From Brasilonema angustatum HA4187-MV1 (lineage in GTDB: Bacteria > Cyanobacteriota > Cyanobacteriia > Cyanobacteriales > Nostocaceae), in assembly GCA_019359695.1 (NCBI GenBank), contig JAHHGV010000002.1:248001-312000 (forward strand): DNA of 64,000 nucleotides, written 5' to 3'. Below, piece by piece: positions 28,940-38,085 of this stretch (position 1 is the stretch's first letter; the number at the start of each line of letters is the position of its first letter). The translations under genes were made by a program, and so were the position numbers. The notes beneath the pieces are model-generated. The model was given only the letters and a program-made list of their open reading frames with translations. It had not been told where the DNA came from and searched no databases.

Positions 28940-29959
28940 CTAACGATGAAAATGTTGAAACCCTCGATCAAGATTGAGAACTTGGTCGGGGTATTCTTTT
29001 GTTTGGTCATGCAAAATGACTGTTGATCCATCTGTGATTTTTCCCACAATAGCCGCGCCCTCACCAAGCTGTTGCACAAAAGTATATGCTTGCTCTTTTG
29101 GCAAGCACAGCACAAGCTCAAAGTCTTCGCCACCGTATAAGGCATATTCTAGGGCTTGTTCTTGTGTCAGCCAATGATCGAACTGTGTTGGTAAAGGAAT
29201 TTGAGTGCGTTCAATAACAGCACCAACACCACTGGCGCGGCAAATTTGCACCACAGCATCTGCCAAGCCGTCGCTACTGTCCATACCAGCGACAAAAGGG
29301 GTATGAGAGTCTAGAATTTCCCATAGAATTGGTAAGACATCTAATCGGGGTTTGGGTCTTTGGTGTGCCTGAATTAATATTGTGCGATCGCTCTGACTCA
29401 GATTTTCCCCAAAATCAGGATGCAGCAGCAATTGTAAGCCAGCAGCACTAGCCCCGTGAACACCTGTGACAACTATGGCATCTCCCACTTTAGCTTGGTT
29501 ACGGCGAATAACACCTGAGGGGTCAACTTGACCAAAAGCGGAAATGGCTATCGTAGTTGTGGGCGATCGCACAATATCACCACCAACAATTGACGTATTG
29601 TACTTTTGCAGGCATTGGGTCATTCCCTGGTACAATTGTTCCACCCAACTGACAGTAACCTCGCCAGGGAGTCCTAGTCCGACAGTAATTCCTAAGGGAG
29701 TTGCACCCATTGCTGCTATATCTGATAAGTTAGCAGCAACGGCACGCCAACCAGCATCTTCACCAGAAGTAGTCAGTTCACTGAAATGGACACCATCAAC
29801 CAACACATCAGTTGTGACTACCAAAGATTGTCCTGGTTCAGTAGAAAGCACAGCCGCATCATCTCCGATAATTTCTGGAGGACAAAAGCGCTGCAATCTT
29901 TCTAAAAGACCTTGCTCTCCAATATCTTGAACTCGCAAAGAGGATAATTCATTGTTCAC
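28940..29959 (-). CDS. thiL: Thiamine-monophosphate kinase ThiL
   Basis: A 339-residue kinase that makes thiamine pyrophosphate from thiamine monophosphate. N-terminal motifs are GDDAAVL, VVTTDVLVDGVHF and DIAAMGATPLGITVGLGLP. Middle motifs are GGDIVRSPTTTIAISAFG and VTGVHGASAAGLQLL. AGMDSSDGLADAV is the Mg/substrate loop and EYALYGGEDFELVL is near the C-terminus. Convergent with gap2, with a 35-base gap. Length normal. Confidence 0.95.
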   Translation of the reverse strand: MNNELSSLRVQDIGEQGLLERLQRFCPPEIIGDDAAVLSTEPGQSLVVTTDVLVDGVHFSELTTSGEDAGWRAVAANLSDIAAMGATPLGITVGLGLPGEVTVSWVEQLYQGMTQCLQKYNTSIVGGDIVRSPTTTIAISAFGQVDPSGVIRRNQAKVGDAIVVTGVHGASAAGLQLLLHPDFGENLSQSDRTILIQAHQRPKPRLDVLPILWEILDSHTPFVAGMDSSDGLADAVVQICRASGVGAVIERTQIPLPTQFDHWLTQEQALEYALYGGEDFELVLCLPKEQAYTFVQQLGEGAAIVGKITDGSTVILHDQTKEYPDQVLNLDRGFQHFHR

Positions 29960-30020
29960 AGTTACTTTTCTGCTTTGGACTATTTTTTGATGCTTTGCAA
30001 AAATCCTGTTTAAAGCTATT

Positions 30021-30112
30021 AGGACTTACGCACGAGTTACTAATGAACTTGAGTGTGAAATTGCTTCCTTACGTCGCAACGGCTGCAACTACGTTATTTT
30101 TGCGTAAGTCCT
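30021..30112. mobile_element. 92-bp MITE with AGGACTTACGCA ends and 7-bp target duplication
   Basis: The ends are AGGACTTACGCA and TGCGTAAGTCCT, a perfect 12-bp terminal inverted repeat. The flanks are AGCTATT on both sides (30014-30020 and 30113-30119), as expected of a target-site duplication. No coding capacity. It sits in the gap upstream of thiL. Confidence 0.85.
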
Positions 30113-30237
30113 AGCTATTTCAATCCACTGATGCATGCAGATAGATTAGAGAATTTATCTGGTGTGTATTTGTGGTCTTATATTCAAAAAATTTACTTTT
30201 GTAGGAAATGCACAGAAACGACTCGTGATAATTTTTC

Positions 30238-31440
30238 TTATAAAAACTTTGCAATTCTCTCAACAGCAGTTTCCAATACTGGTGTATCATGCACTAAGGC
30301 AAAGCGGACATATCCTTCTCCAGATTTACCAAAGCCTGCACCTGGTGAGGCAGCTATGCCTGTTTTTTCTACAAGCTGAGTACAAAAGCCGATAGAATCT
30401 TGACTCCACCGTTCTGGTAACTTTGCCCAGATATACATTGTTGCCTTGGGCGTGGGGACATACCAACCAATACGGTGTAAAGCGCTGACAAAGGTATCTC
30501 GGCGTTGGCGCAAGGTGTTAACAGAGGTTTTGACCCCAGTCTGTGGACCAGTCAGGGCAGCAACAGCACCGTTCAAAATTCCCCGATACTGATTAAAATC
30601 AACTGCTGCTTTTATCTGGCGTAAAGCATTAATTAACTGGGCATTACCGATGGCGTAGCCAATACGGAAGCCGCCCATGTTGTATGACTTGGAAAGGGTG
30701 AAAAACTCAATTGAGACGCTTTTGTCTGGATCCGCTTGTAGAATTGAGGGAGCAAGGGATTTGCCCCAATTCTCGGTTCCTAGTTCTGAGTCGTTACTTT
30801 CCTCAAAGACCAAATCTACGTAGGGGAAATCGTGGACTAGGACAATATTGTGTTCCTGACAAAAACTAACTGCTTCTTTAAAGAAGGATAGCGGTGCGAT
30901 CGCCGCAGTTGGATTATGAGGGTAGCTTAAGACCATCATCCGCGACTGTGCTAATACAGGTGTAGGAATATCTGTAAACACAGGTAGAAACCCGTTTTCT
31001 GCCCGTATTGGCATTGGGTAAATTTGACCATTTGCCAAGTGTACTCCTCCCGCGTGGGAGGGGTAACCCGGATCAAGCAATAGAGCAAAATCTCCTGGAT
31101 TGAGGACAGCTAAAGGCAAATGTGCTGTACCTTCTTGGGAGCCAATGAGGGGCAGTACCTCTGTTTCTGGATTGACGGGAATACCAAATCTTTCAATATA
31201 CCAGCTTGCGACTGCTTGGCGAAAAACTTGAGTGCCGTGAAATAGTAAGTAGCCGTGGGTACTTGGGTTGTGTAAAGATTGGGCGATCGCCTCGATGACG
31301 TGCGCCTCAGCGGATAGGTCCGAAGACCCCAGCGACAAATCTATTAACTCTTGTCCATAAGCCAAAGCTTTTGTTTTGGCTTTGTCCATATCAGCAAATA
31401 CATTTGATTGCAGGGGTTGTATACGTTTAGCAAACTGCAT
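30238..31440 (-). CDS. Class I/II pyridoxal-phosphate aminotransferase (LL-DAP/aspartate aminotransferase-like)
   Basis: A 400-residue fold-type I aminotransferase. The small N-terminal part has LIDLSLGSSDL. The cofactor-phosphate region is GSQEGTAHLPLAVLNPGDFALLLDPGYPSH. The substrate motif is LSYPHNPTAA. The Schiff-base Lys lies in FTLSKSYNMGGFRIGYA, and the C-terminal Arg segment is GYVRFALVHD. The closest pattern is the family annotated as LL-diaminopimelate or aspartate aminotransferase in cyanobacteria. The substrate cannot be fixed from sequence alone. Single gene. Confidence 0.88.
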   Translation of the reverse strand: MQFAKRIQPLQSNVFADMDKAKTKALAYGQELIDLSLGSSDLSAEAHVIEAIAQSLHNPSTHGYLLFHGTQVFRQAVASWYIERFGIPVNPETEVLPLIGSQEGTAHLPLAVLNPGDFALLLDPGYPSHAGGVHLANGQIYPMPIRAENGFLPVFTDIPTPVLAQSRMMVLSYPHNPTAAIAPLSFFKEAVSFCQEHNIVLVHDFPYVDLVFEESNDSELGTENWGKSLAPSILQADPDKSVSIEFFTLSKSYNMGGFRIGYAIGNAQLINALRQIKAAVDFNQYRGILNGAVAALTGPQTGVKTSVNTLRQRRDTFVSALHRIGWYVPTPKATMYIWAKLPERWSQDSIGFCTQLVEKTGIAASPGAGFGKSGEGYVRFALVHDTPVLETAVERIAKFL

Positions 31441-32045
31441 TTTTCGTCCTTTGTCGTGACATACTCCTGCACTGACTGCAAGCAGTACAGTGTAGGCATC
31501 TCAACCAATCCAGCTATTGCTTCGGAGGCGTTGAGCTTTGTTTTGAGTCCACGAAATGCCCTACCGCAGACTATCCAAATCTTACCTTGTACGCTACAAA
31601 TTTTACTGCCCTGGATGAGATGCACAGCTTTTCGCACTATCGGACAAACCCGGAGGTGATTTGTATTAATCAAGATGTGCCTACTTACTTCGTTTGCTGT
31701 GCAACGGAGTCGCTTACCAATGATCGCAGTGCCACTGGACAGAGGCTTATCAGACACCGATAAGGGTGAAGTTAACCAAGACAATTCTACCAAAAAACGC
31801 AAAAATCGCCTATTCGTCGTCCACCCCATCACTGATCTGATTAAAATCAAATATTGCTCAAGGCGGGGGTCTAACACGAAAAAGGGACAAAATGCGTCGG
31901 GTGGGACTCCTTATCGCCCCAAAATTCATCCCAACACTTACCACGAAGTGGAAGTGTGGGGCTTCTTTTGGTTCCAGCTAAGTCAATTGTCTTTAGTCCT
32001 TGGTCAATAGCAAGGGACTAAGGACTCAGGACTAACGACAAATGA
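31441..32045. other. Intergenic region with a stem-loop near 31932-31963
   Basis: About 600 bases with three overlapping open frames on both strands and no recognised family; I do not call a gene. An imperfect inverted repeat CCCAACACTTACCAC, loop GAA, GTGGAAGTGTGGGG lies about 80 bases after the trx stop and could terminate that gene. Confidence 0.45.
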
Positions 32046-32375
32046 CTAATTGAGATGAGAATCTAAGAGGCTGAGTAATTTGTCTTTGCTGATGACTCCC
32101 TCAGTGGATGCCAAAAGTTTGTCTCCTTGAAGAAGTCTGAAAGCTGGTACACCTTCGACCTGGTACTGCTTGACTGCAACTGGGTTAGGATCAACTTCCA
32201 TTTTTACCACTTTCAGGCGATCGCTGTAGGTGGTAGCTGCGGAGTTTACCAGTGGCGACATCAATTGACAAGGTCCACACCAGGAAGCCCAAAAATAAAT
32301 TAATACAGGCTTATTGGCTTTCAACACTTCCGTTTCAAACTCAGCATCAGTTATGGTTACAACACTGCTGCTCAT
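32046..32375 (-). CDS. Thioredoxin
   Basis: A 109-residue thioredoxin. It has the redox site WCGPC in VLIYFWASWCGPCQLMSP and the cis-Pro loop VEGVPAFRLLQ. A cytosolic dithiol/disulfide oxidoreductase, likely of the m-type or a related cyanobacterial class. I start at the second in-frame start (32375), where GGAGAG sits 6 bases upstream; the frame is open 15 bases more. Family certain; which thioredoxin type is uncertain. Confidence 0.9.
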   Translation of the reverse strand: MSSSVVTITDAEFETEVLKANKPVLIYFWASWCGPCQLMSPLVNSAATTYSDRLKVVKMEVDPNPVAVKQYQVEGVPAFRLLQGDKLLASTEGVISKDKLLSLLDSHLN

Positions 32376-32612
32376 TGCACTCTCCAGCAATACCCATTAA
32401 TCATAACTTGCCCACAGACTACTCTATCTCAATCTGAGGACATTTACATACTCTGTTATTTATCCGTTGCCAACCTTGCGGTCTTGAGGCAATGTATCAA
32501 AAACCTTGATAAACTCTTTGTCAAAAACACAAAAGAATATCAAGGTTTCTCTTGAAAGTAGTATAAATCCGCTTGTGATGAACCCAACACAAAGCGCTTG
32601 TCAGTGTAAAAA

Positions 32613-33386
32613 TTACATTTGATCCAATTGCTTGCGTAGCGAATCCAACTCAGCATCAACCACTTCATTTTTATTTGATTTTGGAGGAGTGGTTTGTTCC
32701 GGTAGTTGGGGTTGATTTGGTGAACCTCCGGGTAAAGACATTTGCGATTTCAAAGCTGCCAATTCATCATCAACATCGCTAGCTTCCAAAGATGCGAATT
32801 GGTTTTCTAGATCTGCACCTGCCAACTCAGCTGCTGACTGAGCACGGGCTTCTTGTGTCAAAACTTTTTCTTCCATGCGTTCAAAAGCAGCCATAGCACT
32901 GCTGGTATTCATACCACGCACCATGCCTTGAAGTTGCTCTTGAGCTTTTGCAGCCGTAATCCGTGCTCTGAGCATTTCTTTCTTGGTCTTTGCCTCAGAA
33001 ATTTTGCTTTCCAGTTGGATTAAGTTGCGCTTGAGAGTCTCAACCTGAACAGTTTGCTGATCTAGACTGGCTTTGAGTGCATTTGATGTGTCAGTAAAAG
33101 TTTTTTTACGCTCCAGTGCTTGCCTTGCTAAGTTTTCTTCACCTTTTTGCAGTGCTAGTTGAGCGTTGCGCTGCCACTTATTGATTTCGTTCTGAGCATC
33201 ATTGTACTGTTTCTCAGTCCGTTTTTGGGCTGCTATTGCCTGAGCGACGCCCTGTTTTAGCTGTACCAAGTCTTCCTGCATTTCTAAGACGGCTTGTTCC
33301 AGCATTTTTTCTGGATCTTCGGCTTTACTGACTAGGTCGTTCAGGTTGGCACTGACGACTCGTTTCATGCGATCAAATAATCCCAT
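32613..33386 (-). CDS. vipp1: Vipp1/IM30 membrane-remodelling protein
   Basis: A 257-residue ESCRT-III-like protein of the PspA/IM30 family that forms rings and rods on thylakoid and plasma membranes. The N-terminal amphipathic helix is MGLFDRMKRVVSANLNDLVS. Long coiled-coil helices follow, with EDPEKMLEQAVLEMQEDLVQ and KTKKEMLRARITAAKAQEQL. After the PspA core there is a Pro/Gln-rich linker and the Vipp1-specific C-terminal helix VDAELDSLRKQLDQM. That extension separates it from the neighbour. It lies about 165 bases downstream of a pspA paralogue, probably a duplication that split into two roles. Confidence 0.92.
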   Translation of the reverse strand: MGLFDRMKRVVSANLNDLVSKAEDPEKMLEQAVLEMQEDLVQLKQGVAQAIAAQKRTEKQYNDAQNEINKWQRNAQLALQKGEENLARQALERKKTFTDTSNALKASLDQQTVQVETLKRNLIQLESKISEAKTKKEMLRARITAAKAQEQLQGMVRGMNTSSAMAAFERMEEKVLTQEARAQSAAELAGADLENQFASLEASDVDDELAALKSQMSLPGGSPNQPQLPEQTTPPKSNKNEVVDAELDSLRKQLDQM

Positions 33387-33552
33387 AACTTTGTTTTTCC
33401 TCTTGTGATTTACGCGCCTAGTTGGGTAGTTAGGTTTTTTACTATTTCATAGCTACTTATTTCAATGTAATCGTTCCGGTTTGGATTGGCGCTGACGAAA
33501 GTGTTCTTATTTTTTAAGATAAGCTGCAAGTTAGATCATTGCCCAATCTTCA

Positions 33553-34251
33553 TCAGTCTGGAGTTTTAGGTAGCTGTTGTCTTTTTTGTGATTCAGTAGA
33601 AAGCTGCTTTTGCAGTGCTGCTAGTTCTGCATCAACATCACCAGCCTGTTCCAAAGAAGTAAATTGCTGATCCAAAGCATCTGTACTCGTTGTGGAAATA
33701 GCTTCTGTTTGAGCTTCTAGCTGCAAAACTTTTTCTTCCATACGCTCAAAAGCTTTGATGCCATCTAAGCTAGAACTTGTGCCCAACATTTCTTGAAGTT
33801 TGTATGACGCTTCAGCAGAACGGGCGCGAGCAATGTACATATCTTTTTTTGTTTTTGCTTCGGCAATTTTTAGCTCTAAGGTGCGCATATCTTTTTTGAT
33901 TCTAGCCACAACAGTACTTTGTTCGTCTATCTGAGTGGCAAGAGCTTCACCCGTTTGTTGATATGCTCGCCGTTTGGTAAGAGCTTCCCGTGCTAAAGAT
34001 TCGTTACCTTGTTGCAGTGCTAGTTGAGCACGGCGATACCATTCTTCTGCTATAGACTGGGCATTAGCCATTTGTCGTTCTGTGCGCTTTTGGGTGGCGA
34101 TCGCTTGGGCTATCCCTTGTCGCAATTGCATTAAATTCTCCTGCATCTGTTGGACAGTTTGTTCCAGAATTTTTTCTGGATCTTCTGCACGCACAGTTAA
34201 ACTATTGAAATTAGCGCGAATCACCCGCATGATACGGTCAATTAGTCCCAT
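33553..34251 (-). CDS. pspA: PspA family protein (Vipp1 paralogue without the C-terminal extension)
   Basis: A 232-residue phage-shock-protein-A type coiled-coil protein. It starts MGLIDRIMRVIRANFNSLTV and has the EDPEKILEQTVQQMQENLMQ motif. A core matching the downstream vipp1 follows: helices KRTERQMANAQ and EAKTKKDMYIARA. It ends soon after VDAELAALQKQL, so it lacks the extra Vipp1 helix. It likely protects the cytoplasmic membrane under stress. It is transcribed in the same direction as vipp1, first in the pair. Confidence 0.9.
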   Translation of the reverse strand: MGLIDRIMRVIRANFNSLTVRAEDPEKILEQTVQQMQENLMQLRQGIAQAIATQKRTERQMANAQSIAEEWYRRAQLALQQGNESLAREALTKRRAYQQTGEALATQIDEQSTVVARIKKDMRTLELKIAEAKTKKDMYIARARSAEASYKLQEMLGTSSSLDGIKAFERMEEKVLQLEAQTEAISTTSTDALDQQFTSLEQAGDVDAELAALQKQLSTESQKRQQLPKTPD

Positions 34252-34409
34252 GTTCTACCCTCGATTCATTTTTCAATAGGGGTGTAAGGGTTAACACTCG
34301 TCAGTTATCAAGCAAGCACAGTATCAGTTAATCTCCACAAAGGAAACGATTTACTATAGTCTTTACGAATGAATTACCTTGCTCACACCTTTTTTTGTAA
34401 CTGATAACT

Positions 34410-34605
34410 GTTCACCCTATGGCTAACGCCACGCCTTACGGCTATCGGGTTCGCCCTATGGCTAACGCCACGCCTTACGGCTATCGGGGAGAACCTCCGG
34501 TTCCGCTGCGAAGAGCGCAGTCGCCTAGGTCGGGAGAGCCGTCATTCGCGCTGTCTCACCAGATGCCTCTGTCGGGAAACCCTCATCAAGCACGCTTACT
34601 CACTG
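34410..34605. repeat. Dispersed palindromic repeat mosaic
   Basis: CCTATGGCTAACGCCACGCC then TTACGGCTATCGGG occurs twice in direct order 33 bases apart. Then come GCCTAGGTCGGGAGAGCC, GTCTCACCAGATGCCTC and GTCGGGAAACCCTCATC. The surrounding gap 34252-34663 holds no gene. Confidence 0.85.
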
Positions 34606-34663
34606 TTCACTGTTGAGTGATAACTCTTATTCCATATCCCCTTTTAGGGCTGCGTCAACTATC

Positions 34664-35872
34664 TTAAGGCTGCTGAATCTTGGCATTAATGCCTTGTGCT
34701 TGTAATTCTTTGAGGAGTGATTGTGCTTCCTCTTTTTTCTTGAGGGCACCTAGATAAATAATTTTACCGTCGGGTGATAAGTAAGCATCGCGAACAACTT
34801 GCCGTGCAGATGCAAAAGCGCGATCGCCTTGGTTGTCAATAATCACATGATAAAATCCATCTGCTGACGGTTTGATTTCTGTATCCGGCTTTTGGGAAGT
34901 TGTTGCTTTTGAGTTGGGCGTAGAGTTCTGTCCAAGGTTAGGTATGGGTGTGAAAGTTGGTTGAGCTACATTTTTCACATTTTTGTTACTTTCTGGCGTC
35001 TTTTGGGCCGTTTTAGGCGTTTTTTGCGGAAATAATCGATTAAAAGTAATTTGTGGCAAGCTCTGGAAATTGAAGACGATGTAGCCCAGCGTCAAACTTC
35101 CTAAGAATAGTAGTAACATCGAGCCAATGCCCAAGGGAGATAGCAGACTGTTCTTAGAATTCTTTGGTGCTTGAGTCTTTGGTTCATCTTCTACTAAACT
35201 TCTCAGTAGCGCTTCAGACGATTCCAAGTAGTCATTTGGTTCTTTGCTTGTATTTTGTTGTGAGTTTGAAACATTTTCCCTCTGACTCTGACTTGGTTCC
35301 TGGATTTGTGTATGTACGACAAGGGCATTTGACGCTCTTGAGATTTGTGCTTCGGCAGAGTTGCTTGGAATTGAATCTACATTCGATTGTAGATGTTGTG
35401 TCTTTGACGAAGCTGACGTCTGCGGCTGGGAGGTTTCTGGTAGTAACAAAGCATCGAATATTGTATCTGATGCACTCACCTGATCTTGAGTTTGTACTGG
35501 AGGTTTGGGTGGGTTAATTTTCGTTTCAGGAAGAATAGATTCCTCCTGAAGGAAAGTATTTGGGGTATGTGTTTTTCCTATTGTCAACCCATATTTCCGG
35601 AAACTCTCTTTGAGATTATCCTCTGCTGATAATTTTGTATTGCCCCCTGTCGCACTCATAGAAGTGAACGGTTGAAGTTTACTGCTGGGGGAAAGGCTTG
35701 CACGGGATTGGCTTGGGATTCTGTATCCAATTCGTGTACGTCGGTATCGAGCTAACTCTTGATCTAGTTGGACTTCCAAACTCGCCAGTGCTGCTGCTAG
35801 TGGTGGTTTCAACCCTGTTGTTTTAGAAGATTGAGCACCCGACGACGTATCTATTAGGGGATTTTGACTCAT
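34664..35872 (-). CDS. Membrane protein with C-terminal SPOR-like domain
   Basis: A 402-residue protein. The N-terminal part is cytoplasmic, disordered and Ser/Gln-rich (to about residue 240). One membrane helix lies at about residues 244-266 (IGSMLLLFLGSLTLGYIVF). A second disordered Lys/Thr/Pro segment follows, then a compact C-terminal domain: DGFYHVIIDNQGDRAFASAR, IYLGALKKKEEAQSLLKELQ, GINAKIQQP. The end pattern (G-x-x-x-x-x-x-A-x-x-L-L-x-x-L) fits SPOR-type peptidoglycan-binding domains. I infer a cell-wall or division-associated protein with a periplasmic C-terminus. No operon partner. Confidence 0.7.
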   Translation of the reverse strand: MSQNPLIDTSSGAQSSKTTGLKPPLAAALASLEVQLDQELARYRRTRIGYRIPSQSRASLSPSSKLQPFTSMSATGGNTKLSAEDNLKESFRKYGLTIGKTHTPNTFLQEESILPETKINPPKPPVQTQDQVSASDTIFDALLLPETSQPQTSASSKTQHLQSNVDSIPSNSAEAQISRASNALVVHTQIQEPSQSQRENVSNSQQNTSKEPNDYLESSEALLRSLVEDEPKTQAPKNSKNSLLSPLGIGSMLLLFLGSLTLGYIVFNFQSLPQITFNRLFPQKTPKTAQKTPESNKNVKNVAQPTFTPIPNLGQNSTPNSKATTSQKPDTEIKPSADGFYHVIIDNQGDRAFASARQVVRDAYLSPDGKIIYLGALKKKEEAQSLLKELQAQGINAKIQQP

Positions 35873-35948
35873 TGCCTATCTGCCTCAAACCTGGAGTGTG
35901 GGATTCATTGAAAAATATATTTTTGCCAATCAAGCGCGATAAATATCA

Positions 35949-36038
35949 TATAGCAGTCCGATTTTAGTTGTGAAACAAGTGTTGGGGTTGTCGAGTGTTC
36001 TTCATGAAAAATTTCACTAATCATTTAGGATTGCTATA
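35949..36038. mobile_element. TATAGCA-type MITE, copy 1
   Basis: A 90-bp element with ends TATAGCAGTCC and GGATTGCTATA. The inner part of the inverted repeat continues as TTAGTTGTGAAA and TTTCACTAATCATTTA. No coding capacity. It lies just upstream of dciA and may affect its promoter. Copy 2 is at 36932. Confidence 0.75.
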
Positions 36039-36089
36039 AATATATTTCACAGCTGTGCTGTAGTTTTTGCGAAGGTTAGGTAAATTTCG

Positions 36090-36641
36090 TTGAAATCAAT
36101 TAATGATATTTTAGAGGTTTTGGCAGTTCAAGCTGAATGGCAAGAGCAGCCATTTCAACGTTTGCTCACGTGTTGGGCTGAAATTGTAGGAGGTGTAGTA
36201 GCTACTCACACTAAACCGTTGTCGCTCGATCGCGATGTTTTGCGGGTGGCAACTTCGAGTGCAGCTTGGGCACAGAACCTAACTTTTGAGCGCCAGCGCT
36301 TAATTTTAAAGTTGAATCAAAAACTCTCAATAGGTTTGAAGGATATTCATTTTTCTACAGCTCGATGGCAGCGTCCTCAAAACACTCCCAAGGAAGAACA
36401 AACAATCTCGCCTCAAGAACATCCCAGTTACGTGGGTGATGCGATGAGTAGAAACGATGATATGACGCCTAAAGCTAAGGATCCCAATGCTGCTTTCCAA
36501 AATTGGGCTAGAACAGTGCAAGGGCGATCGCACGATTTACCCCTTTGTCCACTCTGCCATTGTCCCACTCCACCGGGCGAACTTCAGCGGTGGGGTGTCT
36601 GTTCTGTGTGTGCTGCTAAACAATCTTCAAAGTCCTCCTGA
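36090..36641 (+). CDS. dciA: DciA/DUF721 helicase-loader-type protein with C-terminal zinc ribbon
   Basis: A 183-residue protein. The DUF721/DciA domain covers about residues 1-95 (WAEIVGGVVATHTKPLSLDRD, LRVATSSAAWAQNLTFERQ, LILKLNQKL). DciA-type proteins help load the replicative helicase DnaB in bacteria that lack DnaC. A linker leads to a C-terminal CPLC and CSVC pair (LPLCPLCHCPTPPGELQRW, then CSVCAAK), a likely zinc ribbon. The start is TTG at 36090, with no in-frame ATG upstream. It stands alone between two related MITEs. The role is from the family. Confidence 0.82.
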   Translation: MKSINDILEVLAVQAEWQEQPFQRLLTCWAEIVGGVVATHTKPLSLDRDVLRVATSSAAWAQNLTFERQRLILKLNQKLSIGLKDIHFSTARWQRPQNTPKEEQTISPQEHPSYVGDAMSRNDDMTPKAKDPNAAFQNWARTVQGRSHDLPLCPLCHCPTPPGELQRWGVCSVCAAKQSSKSS

Positions 36642-36704
36642 GCATTTAAACAAAAAAGTCACTAATCGGTGAATTCAGAACTGTTGGAATTCTTTCAAGA
36701 AACA

Positions 36705-36732
36705 CGCTTGACGCTTAACGCTTAACGCTTAA
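36705..36732. repeat. CGCTTAA heptamer tandem repeat
   Basis: One CGCTTGA and three CGCTTAA units in a row. It is the reverse complement of the TTAAGCG heptamers at 8632-8659. This is the class of short tandem repeats known from heterocystous cyanobacteria. Confidence 0.8.
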
Positions 36733-36931
36733 CAGCGAAAGAGTGTTTCTTTCATTCGTAGCGGGTGGTGCGCCGTCTGTGGGACTGATCCTAAGTTGTT
36801 TCTCGATTCTTTTTCTACTTTCGTTAATCCTACTCATATCAGGACTAATGGCTTAGCATTGTGCAGTGAGATTTTTCTGATATATCTCTCAAAATAGTTT
36901 TGTGATCATGTGATGAATTGCTCCAAACCAC

Positions 36932-37046
36932 TATAGCAATCCATTTGAGTTGTGAACAGTTCGTTTGGGCGGTTGAGTGTTGAGTGTTGACAATCAACAC
37001 TCAACAGTCTTAACTCAATATTCACAAATCATTTAGGACTGCTATA
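36932..37046. mobile_element. TATAGCA-type MITE, copy 2
   Basis: A 115-bp element. The ends TATAGCAATCC and GGACTGCTATA match copy 1, and the inner parts GAGTTGTGAA and TTCACAAATCATTTA match as well. The middle holds a hairpin TTGAGTGTTGA, CAA, TCAACACTCAA. The other bases of the 36642-37466 gap are AT-rich with no gene seen. Confidence 0.75.
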
Positions 37047-37466
37047 TATTTTTTTCAATCACTTCATCTTCCTAAAGAAATAATATATCATTTTTGAGAT
37101 TTCATCTTAGTGACGACTCAATCATGTCAGTTCTTCCTAAAGATACAGTTAATTGCATCTGAAAAAGTGTCCCCAAAGGCTGAAGTTCAAAGGTGGCTCA
37201 CATCGTTATATTCATAAGTAGCTTTGATCCCCAATCATTTTCAGCTAAAACCGAGTATGCTTAATCCATCGCAATTAATGTATCACTTTGTTAACAAAAA
37301 AGTTGAAAAAGATAACACAAATCTAAAAAGATTATAAAGTTAATCTTTTCGTTGGGATCGCTATAACCTAGTTAACGCAAGGGTTGTAGCCAAAAGCCAC
37401 ATTCTATGTGTTGATGCAAAATAAAGGAACAAAAGTAGCCCGAAAACGGCACTAAAGGCATTAAAT

Positions 37467-37766
37467 ATGAAACAGATAAAATCATTGACTTCTGCCTGTA
37501 AACATTGTCGTTATTACGATATAGAGGGACGTCGCGGCGGATTCTGCCAACAGTTAGGAGCACCAGTTCGAGGAAATTGGAAGGCTTGTTCTTTGGCGCT
37601 CCCAGCGTTCACTCCTTCTTGGGAAAATTTAGAAGATGTTTGGAGTTTGCCAGATGCAACATTAGTCTTGGCTTCAGGTTTAAACAACCCAGCCCTTGAT
37701 CCCGTTGAGGAAACGGCCGCTCCCTGCTCTTTTGAAAAGGCGAAAGCTGAGGCTGTACTAATATAG
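37467..37766 (+). CDS. Small Cys-rich hypothetical protein
   Basis: A 99-residue soluble protein. The N-terminal half holds four regularly placed cysteines: ACKHCRYYD, GGFCQQLGAP and NWKACSLALPAF. This is a possible zinc or iron-sulfur knuckle. The second half (TPSWENLEDVW onwards) is acidic and less structured. It looks like a conserved cyanobacterial family, but I cannot name a function. It stands alone; the 320 bases downstream hold only the menB terminator. Confidence 0.7.
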   Translation: MKQIKSLTSACKHCRYYDIEGRRGGFCQQLGAPVRGNWKACSLALPAFTPSWENLEDVWSLPDATLVLASGLNNPALDPVEETAAPCSFEKAKAEAVLI

Positions 37767-38034
37767 CTTTCTTTTGCCAAAACAGAAAAAGTCAAATTGT
37801 AGAAGTACCCTTTTAGTGCTGTTTTGGGCGAATTGGTTCACACCTGTTTTTGTAGAAGACAAATAAGACCTAGATCGTATAAAGCGCGAATATTTCAGAG
37901 TTTACTTTGTGGAAGTGACATACATAGGGTAAAAAACTGAAAGCGAGAATTTGGACAAAGTTGGATAATTTGATAAATTTCAAAAACAAAATTCGCTTTT
38001 AACATCTATAGGTCTTGAAAAGACTTTAACACTT

Positions 38035-38069
38035 AAAAAATCGCGCCTTTTATCAAAGGTGCGATTTTT
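38035..38069 (-). terminator. Intrinsic terminator of menB
   Basis: AAAAATCGCGCCTTTT, loop ATC, AAAGGTGCGATTTTT. The stem is followed on the menB-transcribed strand by an A/T run. It sits 17 bases beyond the menB stop. Confidence 0.75.
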
Positions 38070-38085
38070 GCGACTTTTTGTATTT

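Noticed and set aside
31344-31877. 177-codon minus-strand frame overlapping the aminotransferase start
   Set aside because: It overlaps the start of a certain gene in another frame and shows no recognisable domain.
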